Made by a program: the position numbers and the translations under genes. This document shows, piece by piece, positions 1-8,453 of a DNA stretch of 64,000 bases. The notes beneath the pieces were generated by a model. The model was not told the origin of the DNA. It made no database searches and was given only the letters and a program-made list of their open reading frames with translations. Each line of letters begins with the position of its first letter. The stretch's first letter is position 1. The stretch is from Salegentibacter sediminis (GTDB taxonomy: Bacteria; Bacteroidota; Bacteroidia; Flavobacteriales; Flavobacteriaceae): NCBI RefSeq assembly GCF_002078605.1, contig NZ_MSJR01000004.1, positions 62,001 to 126,000 of the forward strand, read 5' to 3'.

Positions 1-2
1 AC

Positions 3-794
3 CATCCAAAATATTACGATAAGGCGCTAAATTCTGCCGCAACCGTGGTATTGATAAATAAAAAAGTAGAAGCGCCGGAAGCTAAGGCTTTGCTGATTTC
101 AGATGATCCCTTTAGGGATTTCAACAAACTTACCCGGTATTTTAAACCTTTTGAAAAAGCTCCTAAATCAATTGCCGATTCAGCAGAAATTGGAGAAGGA
201 ACTGTCATTCAGCCTAACGCATTTGTGGGGAATAATGTTCGGATAGGGAAAAACTGCTTGATTCACGCTAACGTAAGCATCTATGATAATACGGTTATTG
301 GGGATAATGTGACTATTCACTCGGGAACTGTGCTGGGTGGTGATGCTTTTTATTATAAGAACAGGCCGGAAGGCTTTGATAAGCTTCTTTCCGGAGGTCG
401 TGTAGTGATTGAGAATAATGTGGATATTGGTGCTAATTGTACTATTGATAAGGGGGTAACTGGTGATACCACTATTAAAGAAGGTACTAAGCTCGATAAC
501 CTTATCCAGGTAGGTCACGATACCGTAATAGGAAAAAAATGCCTTATCGCTTCTCAGGTGGGGATCGCAGGAGCCGTGGTAATTGAAGATGAAGTAACCA
601 TTTGGGGGCAGGTAGGTTTCCGAAGCGGAATTGTAGTGAAGAAAGGCGGGGTTATGATGGGCCAGGCAGGCATTACCAAATCTACCAAAGAAAATACTGT
701 TTACACCGGAAATCCGGCCATGGAAGCCAGAGCTAAATTAAAAGAGTTGGCGCTTTTAAGACAATTGCCTAAATTACTCCAGAAATTAAAATAA
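3..794 (+). CDS. LpxD-like UDP-3-O-acylglucosamine N-acyltransferase, 5' partial
   Basis: The frame is open from base 3, so the start lies left of the window; 263 residues are visible. The N-terminal part (VVLINKK, LLISDDPFRDFNKL) resembles the substrate-binding domain of LpxD. The rest is a run of hexapeptide repeats (I-G-x-N/D type), the left-handed beta-helix of this acyltransferase family. The segment NLIQVGHD contains the likely catalytic His, as in LpxD, and a C-terminal helix ends in LPKLLQKLK. The family transfers 3-hydroxyacyl chains to lipid A precursors. Bacteroidota commonly have a second LpxD-like copy near sucD, and I infer that this is that copy, so the exact substrate is uncertain. 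The next gene follows after 6 bases. Confidence 0.85.
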   Translation, partial: HPKYYDKALNSAATVVLINKKVEAPEAKALLISDDPFRDFNKLTRYFKPFEKAPKSIADSAEIGEGTVIQPNAFVGNNVRIGKNCLIHANVSIYDNTVIGDNVTIHSGTVLGGDAFYYKNRPEGFDKLLSGGRVVIENNVDIGANCTIDKGVTGDTTIKEGTKLDNLIQVGHDTVIGKKCLIASQVGIAGAVVIEDEVTIWGQVGFRSGIVVKKGGVMMGQAGITKSTKENTVYTGNPAMEARAKLKELALLRQLPKLLQKLK

Positions 795-800
795 ACTATT

Positions 801-1196
801 ATGGCTTTAAGCGGAAAAGAAATTGTTGAAAATTTTTATACTTCCGATTTTTACCAGGATAAGGAAGTCCTGAGAGAATTCCTTCATCCCCAGGTGGAAC
901 TGTCCTGGTACGGTACCACCGGGCTTAAAACGCTGAATCTTGATGAGATTTCGGATATAAGCCATCATTTAGCTCATTCTTTTGAATCGCTAAGAGCTGA
1001 AGTTGAAAATGTAATTTCAGAAAATGGAAAAACAGCCATTCAATTTACTTACCACGTAAGAACTATAGAAAACCCCGAAGAAGAAATGCCTCTGGCACAT
1101 TTTATGGCTATCTGGGAATTGAAAGACGATAAACTCTACCGGGGAGTACAGATAAGTCAGCTGGGGGAAGAGGTGAGCGAACAAGCCTGGTTATAA
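801..1196 (+). CDS. NTF2-like / SnoaL-like small protein
   Basis: 131 residues, no signal peptide or membrane segment. The layout (helical N-terminus with IVENFYTSDFY, then FLHPQVELSWYG, then beta strands such as AIQFTYHVRT and LAHFMAIWELKDDKLYRGVQIS) matches the cone-shaped NTF2-like fold. This fold serves as a ligand-binding or enzymatic pocket in many unrelated proteins, so no substrate can be named. It begins 6 bases after the acyltransferase and is probably co-transcribed with it. The downstream spacer carries its own promoter for sucD. Confidence 0.7.
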   Translation: MALSGKEIVENFYTSDFYQDKEVLREFLHPQVELSWYGTTGLKTLNLDEISDISHHLAHSFESLRAEVENVISENGKTAIQFTYHVRTIENPEEEMPLAHFMAIWELKDDKLYRGVQISQLGEEVSEQAWL

Positions 1197-1265
1197 AATT
1201 TCCTAAATAAGATCGATTTACCTGAATCCATTGGTAAACCCGACAATTAACTTCCAAAAAACTTT

Positions 1266-1293
1266 AGGTTTTATTATTAAAAACCTACTTTTG
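1266..1293 (+). promoter_or_regulatory. sucD promoter with an overlapping inverted repeat
   Basis: TACTTTTG at 1286-1293 matches the Bacteroidota -7 box TAnnTTTG and lies 23 bases before the sucD start. Directly upstream, AGGTTTT (1266-1272) and AAAACCT (1280-1286) form a perfect 7-bp inverted repeat with a 7-base spacer, the right arm touching the -7 box. It may be an operator; no U-tract follows, so it is not a terminator. Confidence 0.5.
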
Positions 1294-1316
1294 TTATCGC
1301 AAAAAATATAAAATTT

Positions 1317-2192
1317 ATGAGCGTTTTAGTCAATAAAAATTCAAAGATAATCGTGCAGGGATTTACCGGAAGTGAAGGTACTTTCCACGCCGAACAGATG
1401 ATAGAATACGGTACTAATGTGGTAGGAGGAGTCACTCCCGGGAAAGGTGGCCAAAAACACCTTGATCGTCCCGTTTTTAATACAGTAGCTGATGCTGTTA
1501 AGGAAACCGGAGCAGATGTTTCTCTTATTTTCGTGCCACCGGCCTTCGCAGCCGATGCAATTATGGAAGCTGCAGATGCAGGCATAAAAGTGATTATTAC
1601 TATTACCGAAGGAATTCCTGTTGCCGATATGGTAAAGGCTTCTAACTATATTAAAAATAAAGATACCAGACTTGTTGGTCCTAACTGCCCGGGTGTGATC
1701 ACTCCGGGAGAAGCTAAGGTGGGTATTATGCCAGGTTTCGTTTTCAAAAAAGGAAATGTTGGTATCGTATCTAAATCGGGTACGCTTACCTACGAAGCTG
1801 CCGATCAGGTGGTGAAACAAGGTCTTGGTATTACTACTGCTATCGGAATTGGAGGAGATCCAATTATCGGAACTACCACTAAAGAGGCTGTAGAATTATT
1901 GATGAATGACGATGACACCGAAATTATCGTAATGATTGGGGAGATTGGTGGACAACTGGAAGCCGATGCCGCTCAGTGGGTTAAAGAAAACGGCAACCGT
2001 AAACCTGTTATTGGGTTTATAGCCGGAGAAACCGCACCTGCAGGTCGTACCATGGGGCACGCCGGAGCCATCGTTGGAGGTAGCGAAGATACCGCTCAGG
2101 CGAAGAAAAAGATTCTTAAGGAGAATGGAATTCACGTAGTGGATTCTCCTGCTGAAATCGGTAAAAAAGTAGCTGAAGTTCTTAAAGGATAA
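1317..2192 (+). CDS. sucD: succinate-CoA ligase (ADP-forming), alpha subunit
   Basis: 291 residues, the usual length of SucD. It shows the N-terminal CoA-binding Rossmann fold ([43 protein letters not shown]). The phosphohistidine loop is [13 protein letters not shown], with the active His at about residue 248. With SucC the enzyme converts succinyl-CoA to succinate in the TCA cycle with nucleotide triphosphate synthesis. SucC is not adjacent, so the beta subunit must be encoded elsewhere. A promoter precedes the gene and a strong terminator follows, so it appears to be monocistronic. Confidence 0.97.
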   Translation: MSVLVNKNSKIIVQGFTGSEGTFHAEQMIEYGTNVVGGVTPGKGGQKHLDRPVFNTVADAVKETGADVSLIFVPPAFAADAIMEAADAGIKVIITITEGIPVADMVKASNYIKNKDTRLVGPNCPGVITPGEAKVGIMPGFVFKKGNVGIVSKSGTLTYEAADQVVKQGLGITTAIGIGGDPIIGTTTKEAVELLMNDDDTEIIVMIGEIGGQLEADAAQWVKENGNRKPVIGFIAGETAPAGRTMGHAGAIVGGSEDTAQAKKKILKENGIHVVDSPAEIGKKVAEVLKG

Positions 2193-2212
2193 GATTTCGC
2201 TTTAAATATATT

Positions 2213-2259
2213 AATCCTTCTGTTTCTCCTGAATTCAGGTGACTTCAGAAGGATTTTTT
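2213..2259 (+). terminator. terminator after sucD
   Basis: AATCCTTCTG (2213-2222) pairs with CAGAAGGATT (2246-2255) and is followed by a T-run to 2259. The interior holds a second perfect palindrome, CCTGAATTCAGG (2228-2239), which would form a smaller hairpin inside the loop. Confidence 0.85.
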
Positions 2260-2290
2260 AATGGAAAATATTTAAGCTTTCTGCTTTTAT

Positions 2291-2298
2291 TATATTTG
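2291..2298 (+). promoter_or_regulatory. fabG promoter -7 box
   Basis: TATATTTG is an exact TAnnTTTG match 29 bases before the fabG start. I see no clear -33 TTG at the usual distance. Confidence 0.5.
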
Positions 2299-2327
2299 AA
2301 TAAAATAAACAACCAATCTTTTTACTT

Positions 2328-3074
2328 ATGAAACTTTTAGAAGGAAAAAACGCCATAATTACCGGAGGTAGCCGTGGAATAGGAAAGGGGATCGCCCAGG
2401 TTTTCGCTCAACACGGTGCAAACGTTGCTTTTACCTATAACTCCTCTGCTGAATCGGCTAATGAACTTGCCAAACAACTTAGCGGGATGGGGGTAAAGGC
2501 CAAAGCCTATAAATCTAATGCCGCCAGTTTTTCTGAAGCGGAACAACTCGTTAAAGATGTGGTTGCAGACTTTGGAAGTATTGACATTCTGGTTAACAAT
2601 GCAGGAATCACTAAAGACAATCTCCTAATGCGAATGAGCGAGGAAGATTTTGATAAGGTAATAGAAGTTAACCTGAAATCTATTTTTAATATGACCAAAG
2701 CGGTGCAGAGAACCTTACTTAAGCAGCGCAAAGGAAGCATTATCAATATGAGCTCAGTGGTTGGGGTTACAGGAAATGCCGGACAGTCTAATTATGCGGC
2801 TTCAAAGGCCGGGATCATCGGGTTCTCAAAATCTATGGCGCTGGAACTCGGTTCCAGAAATATACGTACCAACGTGATCGCTCCGGGCTTTATCGAAACT
2901 GAGATGACCGGTAAACTCGATGAAAAAACTGTAGAAGGTTGGAGACAGGCTATTCCACTTAAACGTGGAGGTACTCCTGAAGATATTGCTAATGCCTGTG
3001 TTTTCCTCGGTAGTGATATGAGCAATTATATTACCGGACAGGTTTTACATATCGATGGTGGAATGCATACCTAA
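2328..3074 (+). CDS. fabG: 3-oxoacyl-[acyl-carrier-protein] reductase family SDR
   Basis: 248 residues, a classical short-chain dehydrogenase. The NAD(P)-binding motif is TGGSRGIGKGIA near residue 13, followed by VNNAG near residue 87. The catalytic Ser lies in NMSSVVG, and Tyr156 and Lys160 are in SNYAASKAG. The C-terminal ITGQVLHIDGGM is typical of FabG, which reduces beta-ketoacyl-ACP in fatty acid synthesis. Conservation along the whole length favours FabG over other SDRs, but SDR paralogues are numerous and context gives no further fatty-acid genes. Confidence 0.88.
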   Translation: MKLLEGKNAIITGGSRGIGKGIAQVFAQHGANVAFTYNSSAESANELAKQLSGMGVKAKAYKSNAASFSEAEQLVKDVVADFGSIDILVNNAGITKDNLLMRMSEEDFDKVIEVNLKSIFNMTKAVQRTLLKQRKGSIINMSSVVGVTGNAGQSNYAASKAGIIGFSKSMALELGSRNIRTNVIAPGFIETEMTGKLDEKTVEGWRQAIPLKRGGTPEDIANACVFLGSDMSNYITGQVLHIDGGMHT

Positions 3075-3178
3075 AAAATTGAAAGATCGATCTTAGAGAA
3101 ATATAAGCCTGGCTGGGAGTAAAAAATACTTCGGGCTTGTAATTTCTAACTTCGTTGCTTTTTATTTATCTTTCCTCA

Positions 3179-5209
3179 ATGGATCTTAATAACATTATTT
3201 TGATAGCCCTGGCTGCAATATTTGCGCTGGGGTTTTCTTTTTTTCAGTATTTATTCCGAAAGAAAAAAAACTACCGGGATAAGTATATGTTTTTCGGGTT
3301 GCGGGCTTTTACTGTTTTCATTCTTCTGTTGTTGCTAATAAATCCAAAGATCTCTACCACTTCTTACCAGGTAGAAAAACCAAACCTGGTTCTTGCAGCC
3401 GATAATTCGGCATCCATTGCATATTTAAATCAGGCCGATACCCTTCAAAATCTTATAAGCAGTCTGGAAAATAATAAAGAGCTGCAGCGGCGTTTCGATA
3501 TTTCCAAACTCAGTTTTGGCAGGGATATTCAGCTAAATGATAGCCTGACTTTTAAAGAGGCTCAAACCGATATAAATAAAGTATTAAGCAAAATAAAGGA
3601 TCTGTTTCGCGGGAAGAATACAGCTGTGATCCTTCTAAGCGATGGAAACCAAACCCTGGGCCGCGATTACCGGTATTTTAAAAGCAGGCCCGGGCAAAAT
3701 GTTTTGCCGGTGGTTTTAGGCGATACCACCAATTATGCCGATCTTGAGATAAACAGGCTGAATGTAAACCGTTATGCTTTTTTGGATAATCGCTTCCCCG
3801 TAGAAGTGATTATTAATTATAGTGGGCAGGAAGCTGTTTCTTCCCAATTCGAGATTCGCTCGGGAAAATCTGTGTTGTTTACTCAGGATTTAAAATTTGG
3901 CCCCGAAACCACTTCAGCAATAATTAATACTACCCTGCCTGCCAGCCGCCTTGGTGTGCTTACTTATGAGGCGGTAATTCTTCCGCAGGCATCAGAAAAG
4001 AATAAAGAAAACAACCGCCGCAAATTTGCCGTAGAAGTTATAGATGAACGCACCAGGGTTTTGTTGCTTAGCGATATTTCCCATCCCGATCTTGGCGCCA
4101 TTAAAAAATCTGTAGAGAGCAACCGGTATAGCGAGTTGGAAATAAAATACCTGGGAAAGGATGATTATGTCTTAGAGGATTACCAATTGGTGATGCTTTA
4201 TCAACCTAATACGGGGTTCAGGGAAGTTTTTGACGAATTGAAATCTGAAAAAATCAGTAGTTTTATTATTACCGGGACTAAAACAGATTGGCGCTTTCTT
4301 AATACCAGGCAGGAATTATTTAGCAAAGATTTTACCGCTCAACCTCAGGAGATCGAGGCCTTATATAACTCCAATTTCTCCCGTTTCCAGTTTGATGATT
4401 TAGGCTTTAAGGATTTCCCACCCCTTCAGGATATGTTTGGTGAAATTACTCCAAATGGATTAGACCCCCTTTTATTTCAAAAAATAGAAAATGTAGAAAC
4501 CACTCAGCCTTTACTGGCTATAGCCGAAAGCCGGGAAAATAAAATTGGGGTTTTGTTCGGAGAAGGGATCTGGCGCTGGCGGGCAAAAGTCTGGAGAGAC
4601 AGTGGTTCCTTTGAAGCTTACGACGATTTCTTTGGAAAGATTATACAGAATCTTGCCTCTCAAAAACAACGGGAACGCCTCACGATAGATTACGAATCCT
4701 TTTACTATGGCAATGATTTGATAGCGCTCACCGCCAGATATTTTGATGAAAATTATTCTTTTGACCCCGGGGCAACTTTGACTATCAGGATAGAGAATAC
4801 CGAAACCGGGGAGGTCCTGCAGCGCGGTTTGCTTCTTAATAATAATTCGTTTCTCCTGGAACTGGAAAATCTACCGGAAGGGGAATATGAATTTATGTTG
4901 AAGGAAGAAAATACCGGTATAAGCAAAACGGGAACATTTAATATTGTGGCTTCAGCCGTGGAGTCACAGTTTGCCTCTGCCAACCTGGAAAAGCTTCAGT
5001 TTTTTGCCAACAACAATGAGGAACAGTTGTATTTTGCCAGTAATCCTGAAGCCTTGATATCCCGTCTTCTAAATGACGAAAACTTTAAACCTGTACAGGA
5101 AAGCCACCAAAAAAACGTACCTTTGGTGAACTGGTATTATCTTTTGTTTTTGCTGCTTGCCTTGCTCGCAGCAGAATGGTTCTTCAGAAAATACCGGGGT
5201 CTAATTTAA
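3179..5209 (+). CDS. VWA-like domain membrane protein (BatA-like architecture)
   Basis: 676 residues from the ATG at 3179. A TTG at 3155 is possible but would sit on a likely -7 box (TAACTTCG, 3147-3154). Two N-terminal membrane segments (IILIALAAIFALGFSFF and FGLRAFTVFILLLLL) are followed by an extracytoplasmic region. LAADNSASI resembles the metal-binding DxSxS of von Willebrand A domains, and LLSDGNQT matches a second VWA strand. A beta-rich middle, a glutamine-amidotransferase-like stretch (TRVLLLSDISHPD) and a C-terminal membrane helix before a basic tail complete it. Such proteins accompany surface-assembly or stress machinery; the function here is unknown. The gene runs into the SPFH gene after 15 bases. 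Confidence 0.7.
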   Translation: MDLNNIILIALAAIFALGFSFFQYLFRKKKNYRDKYMFFGLRAFTVFILLLLLINPKISTTSYQVEKPNLVLAADNSASIAYLNQADTLQNLISSLENNKELQRRFDISKLSFGRDIQLNDSLTFKEAQTDINKVLSKIKDLFRGKNTAVILLSDGNQTLGRDYRYFKSRPGQNVLPVVLGDTTNYADLEINRLNVNRYAFLDNRFPVEVIINYSGQEAVSSQFEIRSGKSVLFTQDLKFGPETTSAIINTTLPASRLGVLTYEAVILPQASEKNKENNRRKFAVEVIDERTRVLLLSDISHPDLGAIKKSVESNRYSELEIKYLGKDDYVLEDYQLVMLYQPNTGFREVFDELKSEKISSFIITGTKTDWRFLNTRQELFSKDFTAQPQEIEALYNSNFSRFQFDDLGFKDFPPLQDMFGEITPNGLDPLLFQKIENVETTQPLLAIAESRENKIGVLFGEGIWRWRAKVWRDSGSFEAYDDFFGKIIQNLASQKQRERLTIDYESFYYGNDLIALTARYFDENYSFDPGATLTIRIENTETGEVLQRGLLLNNNSFLLELENLPEGEYEFMLKEENTGISKTGTFNIVASAVESQFASANLEKLQFFANNNEEQLYFASNPEALISRLLNDENFKPVQESHQKNVPLVNWYYLLFLLLALLAAEWFFRKYRGLI

Positions 5210-5224
5210 AATTCAAAAGAATAG

Positions 5225-6040
5225 ATGGAAAAATTACCTAAAATTGGTTTACCGATAATTATCGGTATTGTATTATTAATAATATTTGTCTCAAAATCTA
5301 CTGTGACTATTGGATCCGGGGAAGCCGGTGTGCTATATAGAACTTTTGCCGGCGGGGTTGTTACCGATGAACCTCCCTTAAATGAAGGATTTCACCTTGT
5401 TGCTCCCTGGAATAAGGTTTTTGTATATGAAGTACGCCAACAATCCCTTGAAGAGTCTATGACGGTTTTAAGCTCTAACGGACTTGAGATTAGGGTTGAT
5501 GCTTCCACCTGGTTTCAACCAACCTACAGCGACCTGGGGAAACTTCATAGTGAAAAAGGAGAAGCTTATATTCAACGTTTGCTTCAACCGGCAATTAGAT
5601 CGGCATCCAGAGCCGTTGTGGGGAGGTATATTCCGGAGCAATTATACGCCAGCAAAAGAGAAGCAATTCAAAAGGAGATCCTGGAAGAAACCAGGATTCT
5701 TTTAAAGGATCAATATGTTCAGGTAAATGAGGTGCTGGTTCGCGATGTGGCACTGCCTCCAAATATTAAGGATGCGATAGAACGCAAACTTCGTCAGGAA
5801 CAGGAGTCTCTTGAGTACGAGTATCGTCTAACTAAAGCTGAACAGGAAGCCGAACGTCAACGTATTGACGCTGAAGGTAAAGCCAGAGCCAATGATATTC
5901 TAAACGCGTCTCTTACTCCAAATATCCTGCGGGAAAAAGGAATACAGGCAACCCTTGAATTGGCCCGTTCCAACAATGCAAAAACAGTGGTTATAGGTTC
6001 TGGAGAAGATGGGATGCCTTTAATCCTGGGAAATAATTAA
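5225..6040 (+). CDS. SPFH/prohibitin family membrane protein
   Basis: 271 residues. A single N-terminal membrane helix (residues about 7-24) is followed by the SPFH domain: SGEAGVLYRTFAGGV, EGFHLVAPWNKVFVYEVRQQ, then a long charged coiled-coil helix (EAERQRIDAEGKARAND) and a short hydrophobic tail. Prohibitin-like proteins form large ring assemblies at membranes and modulate proteases. The preceding VWA-like gene is probably co-transcribed. Assignment to the family is firm, the cellular role is not. Confidence 0.88.
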   Translation: MEKLPKIGLPIIIGIVLLIIFVSKSTVTIGSGEAGVLYRTFAGGVVTDEPPLNEGFHLVAPWNKVFVYEVRQQSLEESMTVLSSNGLEIRVDASTWFQPTYSDLGKLHSEKGEAYIQRLLQPAIRSASRAVVGRYIPEQLYASKREAIQKEILEETRILLKDQYVQVNEVLVRDVALPPNIKDAIERKLRQEQESLEYEYRLTKAEQEAERQRIDAEGKARANDILNASLTPNILREKGIQATLELARSNNAKTVVIGSGEDGMPLILGNN

Positions 6041-6071
6041 TCAAACAATTCATAAAATTTAAAATGCATTA

Positions 6072-6101
6072 TTGCTAAATGGATTTTATGTTTTAAGTTT
6101 G
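6072..6101 (+). promoter_or_regulatory. his operon promoter
   Basis: TAAGTTTG (6094-6101) matches TAnnTTTG exactly. A TTG at 6072-6074, 19 bases upstream, fits the -33 element. Transcription would start about 5-8 bases downstream, placing the leader ATG (6110) almost at the 5' end of the mRNA. Confidence 0.65.
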
Positions 6102-6109
6102 TCACAACA

Positions 6110-6166
6110 ATGAGAACAATTCAATTACATCATCATCATTTTTACCCCCACGCTCAGGCGAGGTAA
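6110..6166 (+). CDS. hisL: His leader peptide of the his operon attenuator
   Basis: An 18-codon ORF encodes MRTIQLHHHHFYPHAQAR and ends in TAA. Codons 7-10 are four consecutive His codons (6128-6139, all CAT) and codon 14 is a fifth (6149-6151). A His run just before a terminator and the first his gene is the classical design of a ribosome-mediated attenuator. The sequence is unlike the enterobacterial leader except for the His run. The name hisL is by analogy. Confidence 0.8.
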   Translation: MRTIQLHHHHFYPHAQAR

Positions 6167-6210
6167 ATTTGATATGTAGTAATTTCACATATTTTAAAAA
6201 CCCGTTTGAG
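6153..6210 (+). promoter_or_regulatory. candidate antiterminator of the his attenuator
   Basis: CTCAGGCG (6153-6160, the last sense codons of the leader) can pair with CGTTTGAG (6203-6210), 8 contiguous pairs including two G-U, with G6162-C6201 beyond one mismatch. This pairing uses the 5' arm of the terminator and so excludes it. Between the arms, ATATGT (6172-6177) and ACATAT (6187-6192) form an inner hairpin. A ribosome stalled on the His codons would leave 6153-6163 free (read-through); one reaching the stop codon would cover it (termination). Confidence 0.65.
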
Positions 6211-6228
6211 TCTTCAAACGGGTTTTTT
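6196..6228 (+). terminator. his attenuator terminator
   Basis: AAAAACCCGTTTGA (6196-6209), loop GTCT, then TCAAACGGGTTTTT (6214-6227) with a T-run to 6228. It lies between the leader peptide and hisG, with no other gene to terminate. Confidence 0.88.
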
Positions 6229-6292
6229 GTTTATTTAAATCACCTGGTTGAAGATCTAAAAATGATTAAATTAAAAACTAAAATTTAAAAAA

Positions 6293-7156
6293 ATGAATCA
6301 GGAAAAATTAAGGATCGCCATTCAAAAATCAGGAAGACTTAACGAAGATTCCCTTAAAATCCTTAAAGAAGCCGGGATTTCCATAGACAATGGCAAAGAA
6401 CAGCTTAAGGCTACGGCCCGGAACTTTCCCCTCGAAGTAATGTACCTTAGAAATGGAGATATTCCCCAGTATTTGAGGGATGGGGTGGTAGATGTAGCCA
6501 TTCTCGGAGAAAATGTACTGGTAGAAAAAGGAAAGGATATTATACGAGGAGAAAAATTGGGGTTTTCTAAATGTCGTGTATCCCTGGCTGTTCCAAAGTC
6601 TATGAAGTATAAAGGAATTCAGGATCTGGACGGTAAAAAAATTGCAACTTCCTATCCCAATACCGTAAATGAATTTCTTGCTGAAAAAGGGATTTCTGCC
6701 GAACTCCATATTATTAATGGTTCGGTTGAGATCGCACCAAATATCGGGCTTGCCGACGGGATTTGCGATATAGTTTCCAGTGGAAGCACATTATTTAAGA
6801 ATGGTCTAAAGGAAGTAGAAGTAATGCTGAAGAGTGAAGCTGTTTTAGCCATTTCCCCTATGATATCTTCAGAAAGAAAAAGCATTCTCGAAAAACTTCA
6901 ATTCAGATTACAATCGGTCTTGAATGCACGAACTTCAAAATATATTCTCCTTAACGCTCCAAACGATAAACTCGATAAGATCATAGAATTACTTCCCGGA
7001 ATGAGAAGCCCAACAGTATTACCTCTGGCTGAAGAAGGTTGGAGTTCCATTCACACCGTGATTAACGAAGAGCGCTTTTGGGAAGTGATTGACGAGCTTA
7101 AAGAGAACGGCGCCGAGGGTATCCTTGTGGCTCCAATTGAGAAAATGGTAATGTAA
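6293..7156 (+). CDS. hisG: ATP phosphoribosyltransferase, long form
   Basis: 287 residues, the long HisG type that carries its own C-terminal ACT-like regulatory domain (SSIHTVINEERFWEVIDELKE near residue 240) and needs no HisZ. The N-terminal RIAIQKSGRL, then DVAILGENVLVEKG, and the PRPP-loop region DGICDIVSSGSTL near residue 155 are diagnostic. It catalyses the first, committed step of histidine synthesis and is usually feedback-inhibited by histidine. It is the first structural gene after the attenuator. hisD follows after 10 bases. Confidence 0.97.
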   Translation: MNQEKLRIAIQKSGRLNEDSLKILKEAGISIDNGKEQLKATARNFPLEVMYLRNGDIPQYLRDGVVDVAILGENVLVEKGKDIIRGEKLGFSKCRVSLAVPKSMKYKGIQDLDGKKIATSYPNTVNEFLAEKGISAELHIINGSVEIAPNIGLADGICDIVSSGSTLFKNGLKEVEVMLKSEAVLAISPMISSERKSILEKLQFRLQSVLNARTSKYILLNAPNDKLDKIIELLPGMRSPTVLPLAEEGWSSIHTVINEERFWEVIDELKENGAEGILVAPIEKMVM

Positions 7157-7166
7157 ATTTTTAGTA

Positions 7167-8453
7167 ATGAAAAGATTCAATAACCCTGCCCGTGAAAATT
7201 GGTCAGAAATACTTAAACGTCCTACTCAAAGTCTGGAAGATATTGAAGAAATCGTAAACCAGGTTTTTTCAGAGGTAAAGACTAAGGGTGATCTGGCCCT
7301 GGCCAAATACACCGAATTATTCGATGGTTTTAAACTGGATGACACCCGGGTATCCCGGGAAGAAACCGAAACCGCGATAGAAGAGGTTCCCGCCGACCTG
7401 AAAGAGGCTATTAAACTCGCAAAATCGAATATTTCCAAATTTCACAAAGCTCAGAAAACAGAACGGCTTGCTGTAGAAACTTCTGCAGGAGTAGAATGCT
7501 GGCAGGAAAAAAGGGCTATTCAAAAAGTAGGACTTTATATTCCCGGTGGTAGTGCGCCTTTATTTTCCACGATCTTAATGCTTGCTGTTCCGGCTTCCCT
7601 TGCCGGTTGCCAGGAGATCGTATTGTGCACCCCCCCCGGGAAAGACGGTAAAATAGATCCCGCTATTCTCTATACCGCCGAATTATGCGGTGTAACCCAA
7701 ATTTTTAAGGTGGGTGGAATTCAGGCGATCGCCGCGATGACTTTTGGCACCGATAGCATCCCGAAAGTGTATAAGATCTTTGGACCGGGTAACCAGTTTG
7801 TAACGGTAGCCAAACAATACGCCACCCGTTATAATGTGGCTATAGATATGCCTGCCGGGCCATCAGAACTTTTGGTAGTGGCCGACGATACGGCAAATGC
7901 AGCCTTTGTAGCCTCCGATCTATTAAGCCAGGCTGAACACGGCGCCGATAGCCAGGTTGTGCTTGTTTCTACCTCAGATAAGCTTCTCGATGCCGTGGAA
8001 GAAGAAATTAAGGACCAGTTGGAGGAACTGCCCAGGAAAGCGATAGCACAACAGGCCATAGAACACTGTAGATTTATCTCTATGAAACTGGATGAAACGG
8101 CCCTGGATTTAATTAATTTCTATGGGCCTGAACACTTTATCATCTGTACTGAAAACGAGCAATTTTATACCGAAGGAATTGAAAATGCAGGCTCGGTATT
8201 TATCGGGAATTACACTCCCGAGAGCGCCGGGGATTACGCATCGGGTACCAATCATACCCTACCAACAAATGGTTACGCCAAACAATACAGCGGGGTAAAC
8301 CTGGACAGTTTTATGAAGGCTATGACTTTTCAGAAGATTTCTTCGGAAGGAATTCAGGAAATTGGTCCTGCTATCGAATTAATGGCGGAAGCCGAAGGAT
8401 TATATGCACATAAAAATGCGGTTAGTTTAAGGCTGAAAGATTTGAAGAAATGA
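7167..8453 (+). CDS. hisD: histidinol dehydrogenase
   Basis: 428 residues, full length. Motifs include LYIPGGSAPLFSTILM, KIFGPGNQFVTVAKQ, DMPAGPSELLV and the catalytic Glu-His pair in YGPEHFI (Glu322, His323). It oxidises histidinol to histidine in two NAD-dependent steps with a zinc ion, the last steps of the pathway. The stop overlaps the hisC start (ATGA, 8450-8453), implying translational coupling. Confidence 0.97.
   Translation: MKRFNNPARENWSEILKRPTQSLEDIEEIVNQVFSEVKTKGDLALAKYTELFDGFKLDDTRVSREETETAIEEVPADLKEAIKLAKSNISKFHKAQKTERLAVETSAGVECWQEKRAIQKVGLYIPGGSAPLFSTILMLAVPASLAGCQEIVLCTPPGKDGKIDPAILYTAELCGVTQIFKVGGIQAIAAMTFGTDSIPKVYKIFGPGNQFVTVAKQYATRYNVAIDMPAGPSELLVVADDTANAAFVASDLLSQAEHGADSQVVLVSTSDKLLDAVEEEIKDQLEELPRKAIAQQAIEHCRFISMKLDETALDLINFYGPEHFIICTENEQFYTEGIENAGSVFIGNYTPESAGDYASGTNHTLPTNGYAKQYSGVNLDSFMKAMTFQKISSEGIQEIGPAIELMAEAEGLYAHKNAVSLRLKDLKK

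Noticed and set aside
1217-1238. TTTACC...GGTAAA hairpin after the NTF2-like gene as a terminator
   Set aside because: The stem is short and no T-run follows.
3083-3094. AAGATCGATCTT palindrome after fabG as a terminator
   Set aside because: A 12-bp palindrome without loop or T-run; probably coincidental.
6167-6192. The ATATGT...ACATAT hairpin as a separate riboswitch-like structure
   Set aside because: It is short and fits as the inner part of the antiterminator arrangement; no known riboswitch core is visible.
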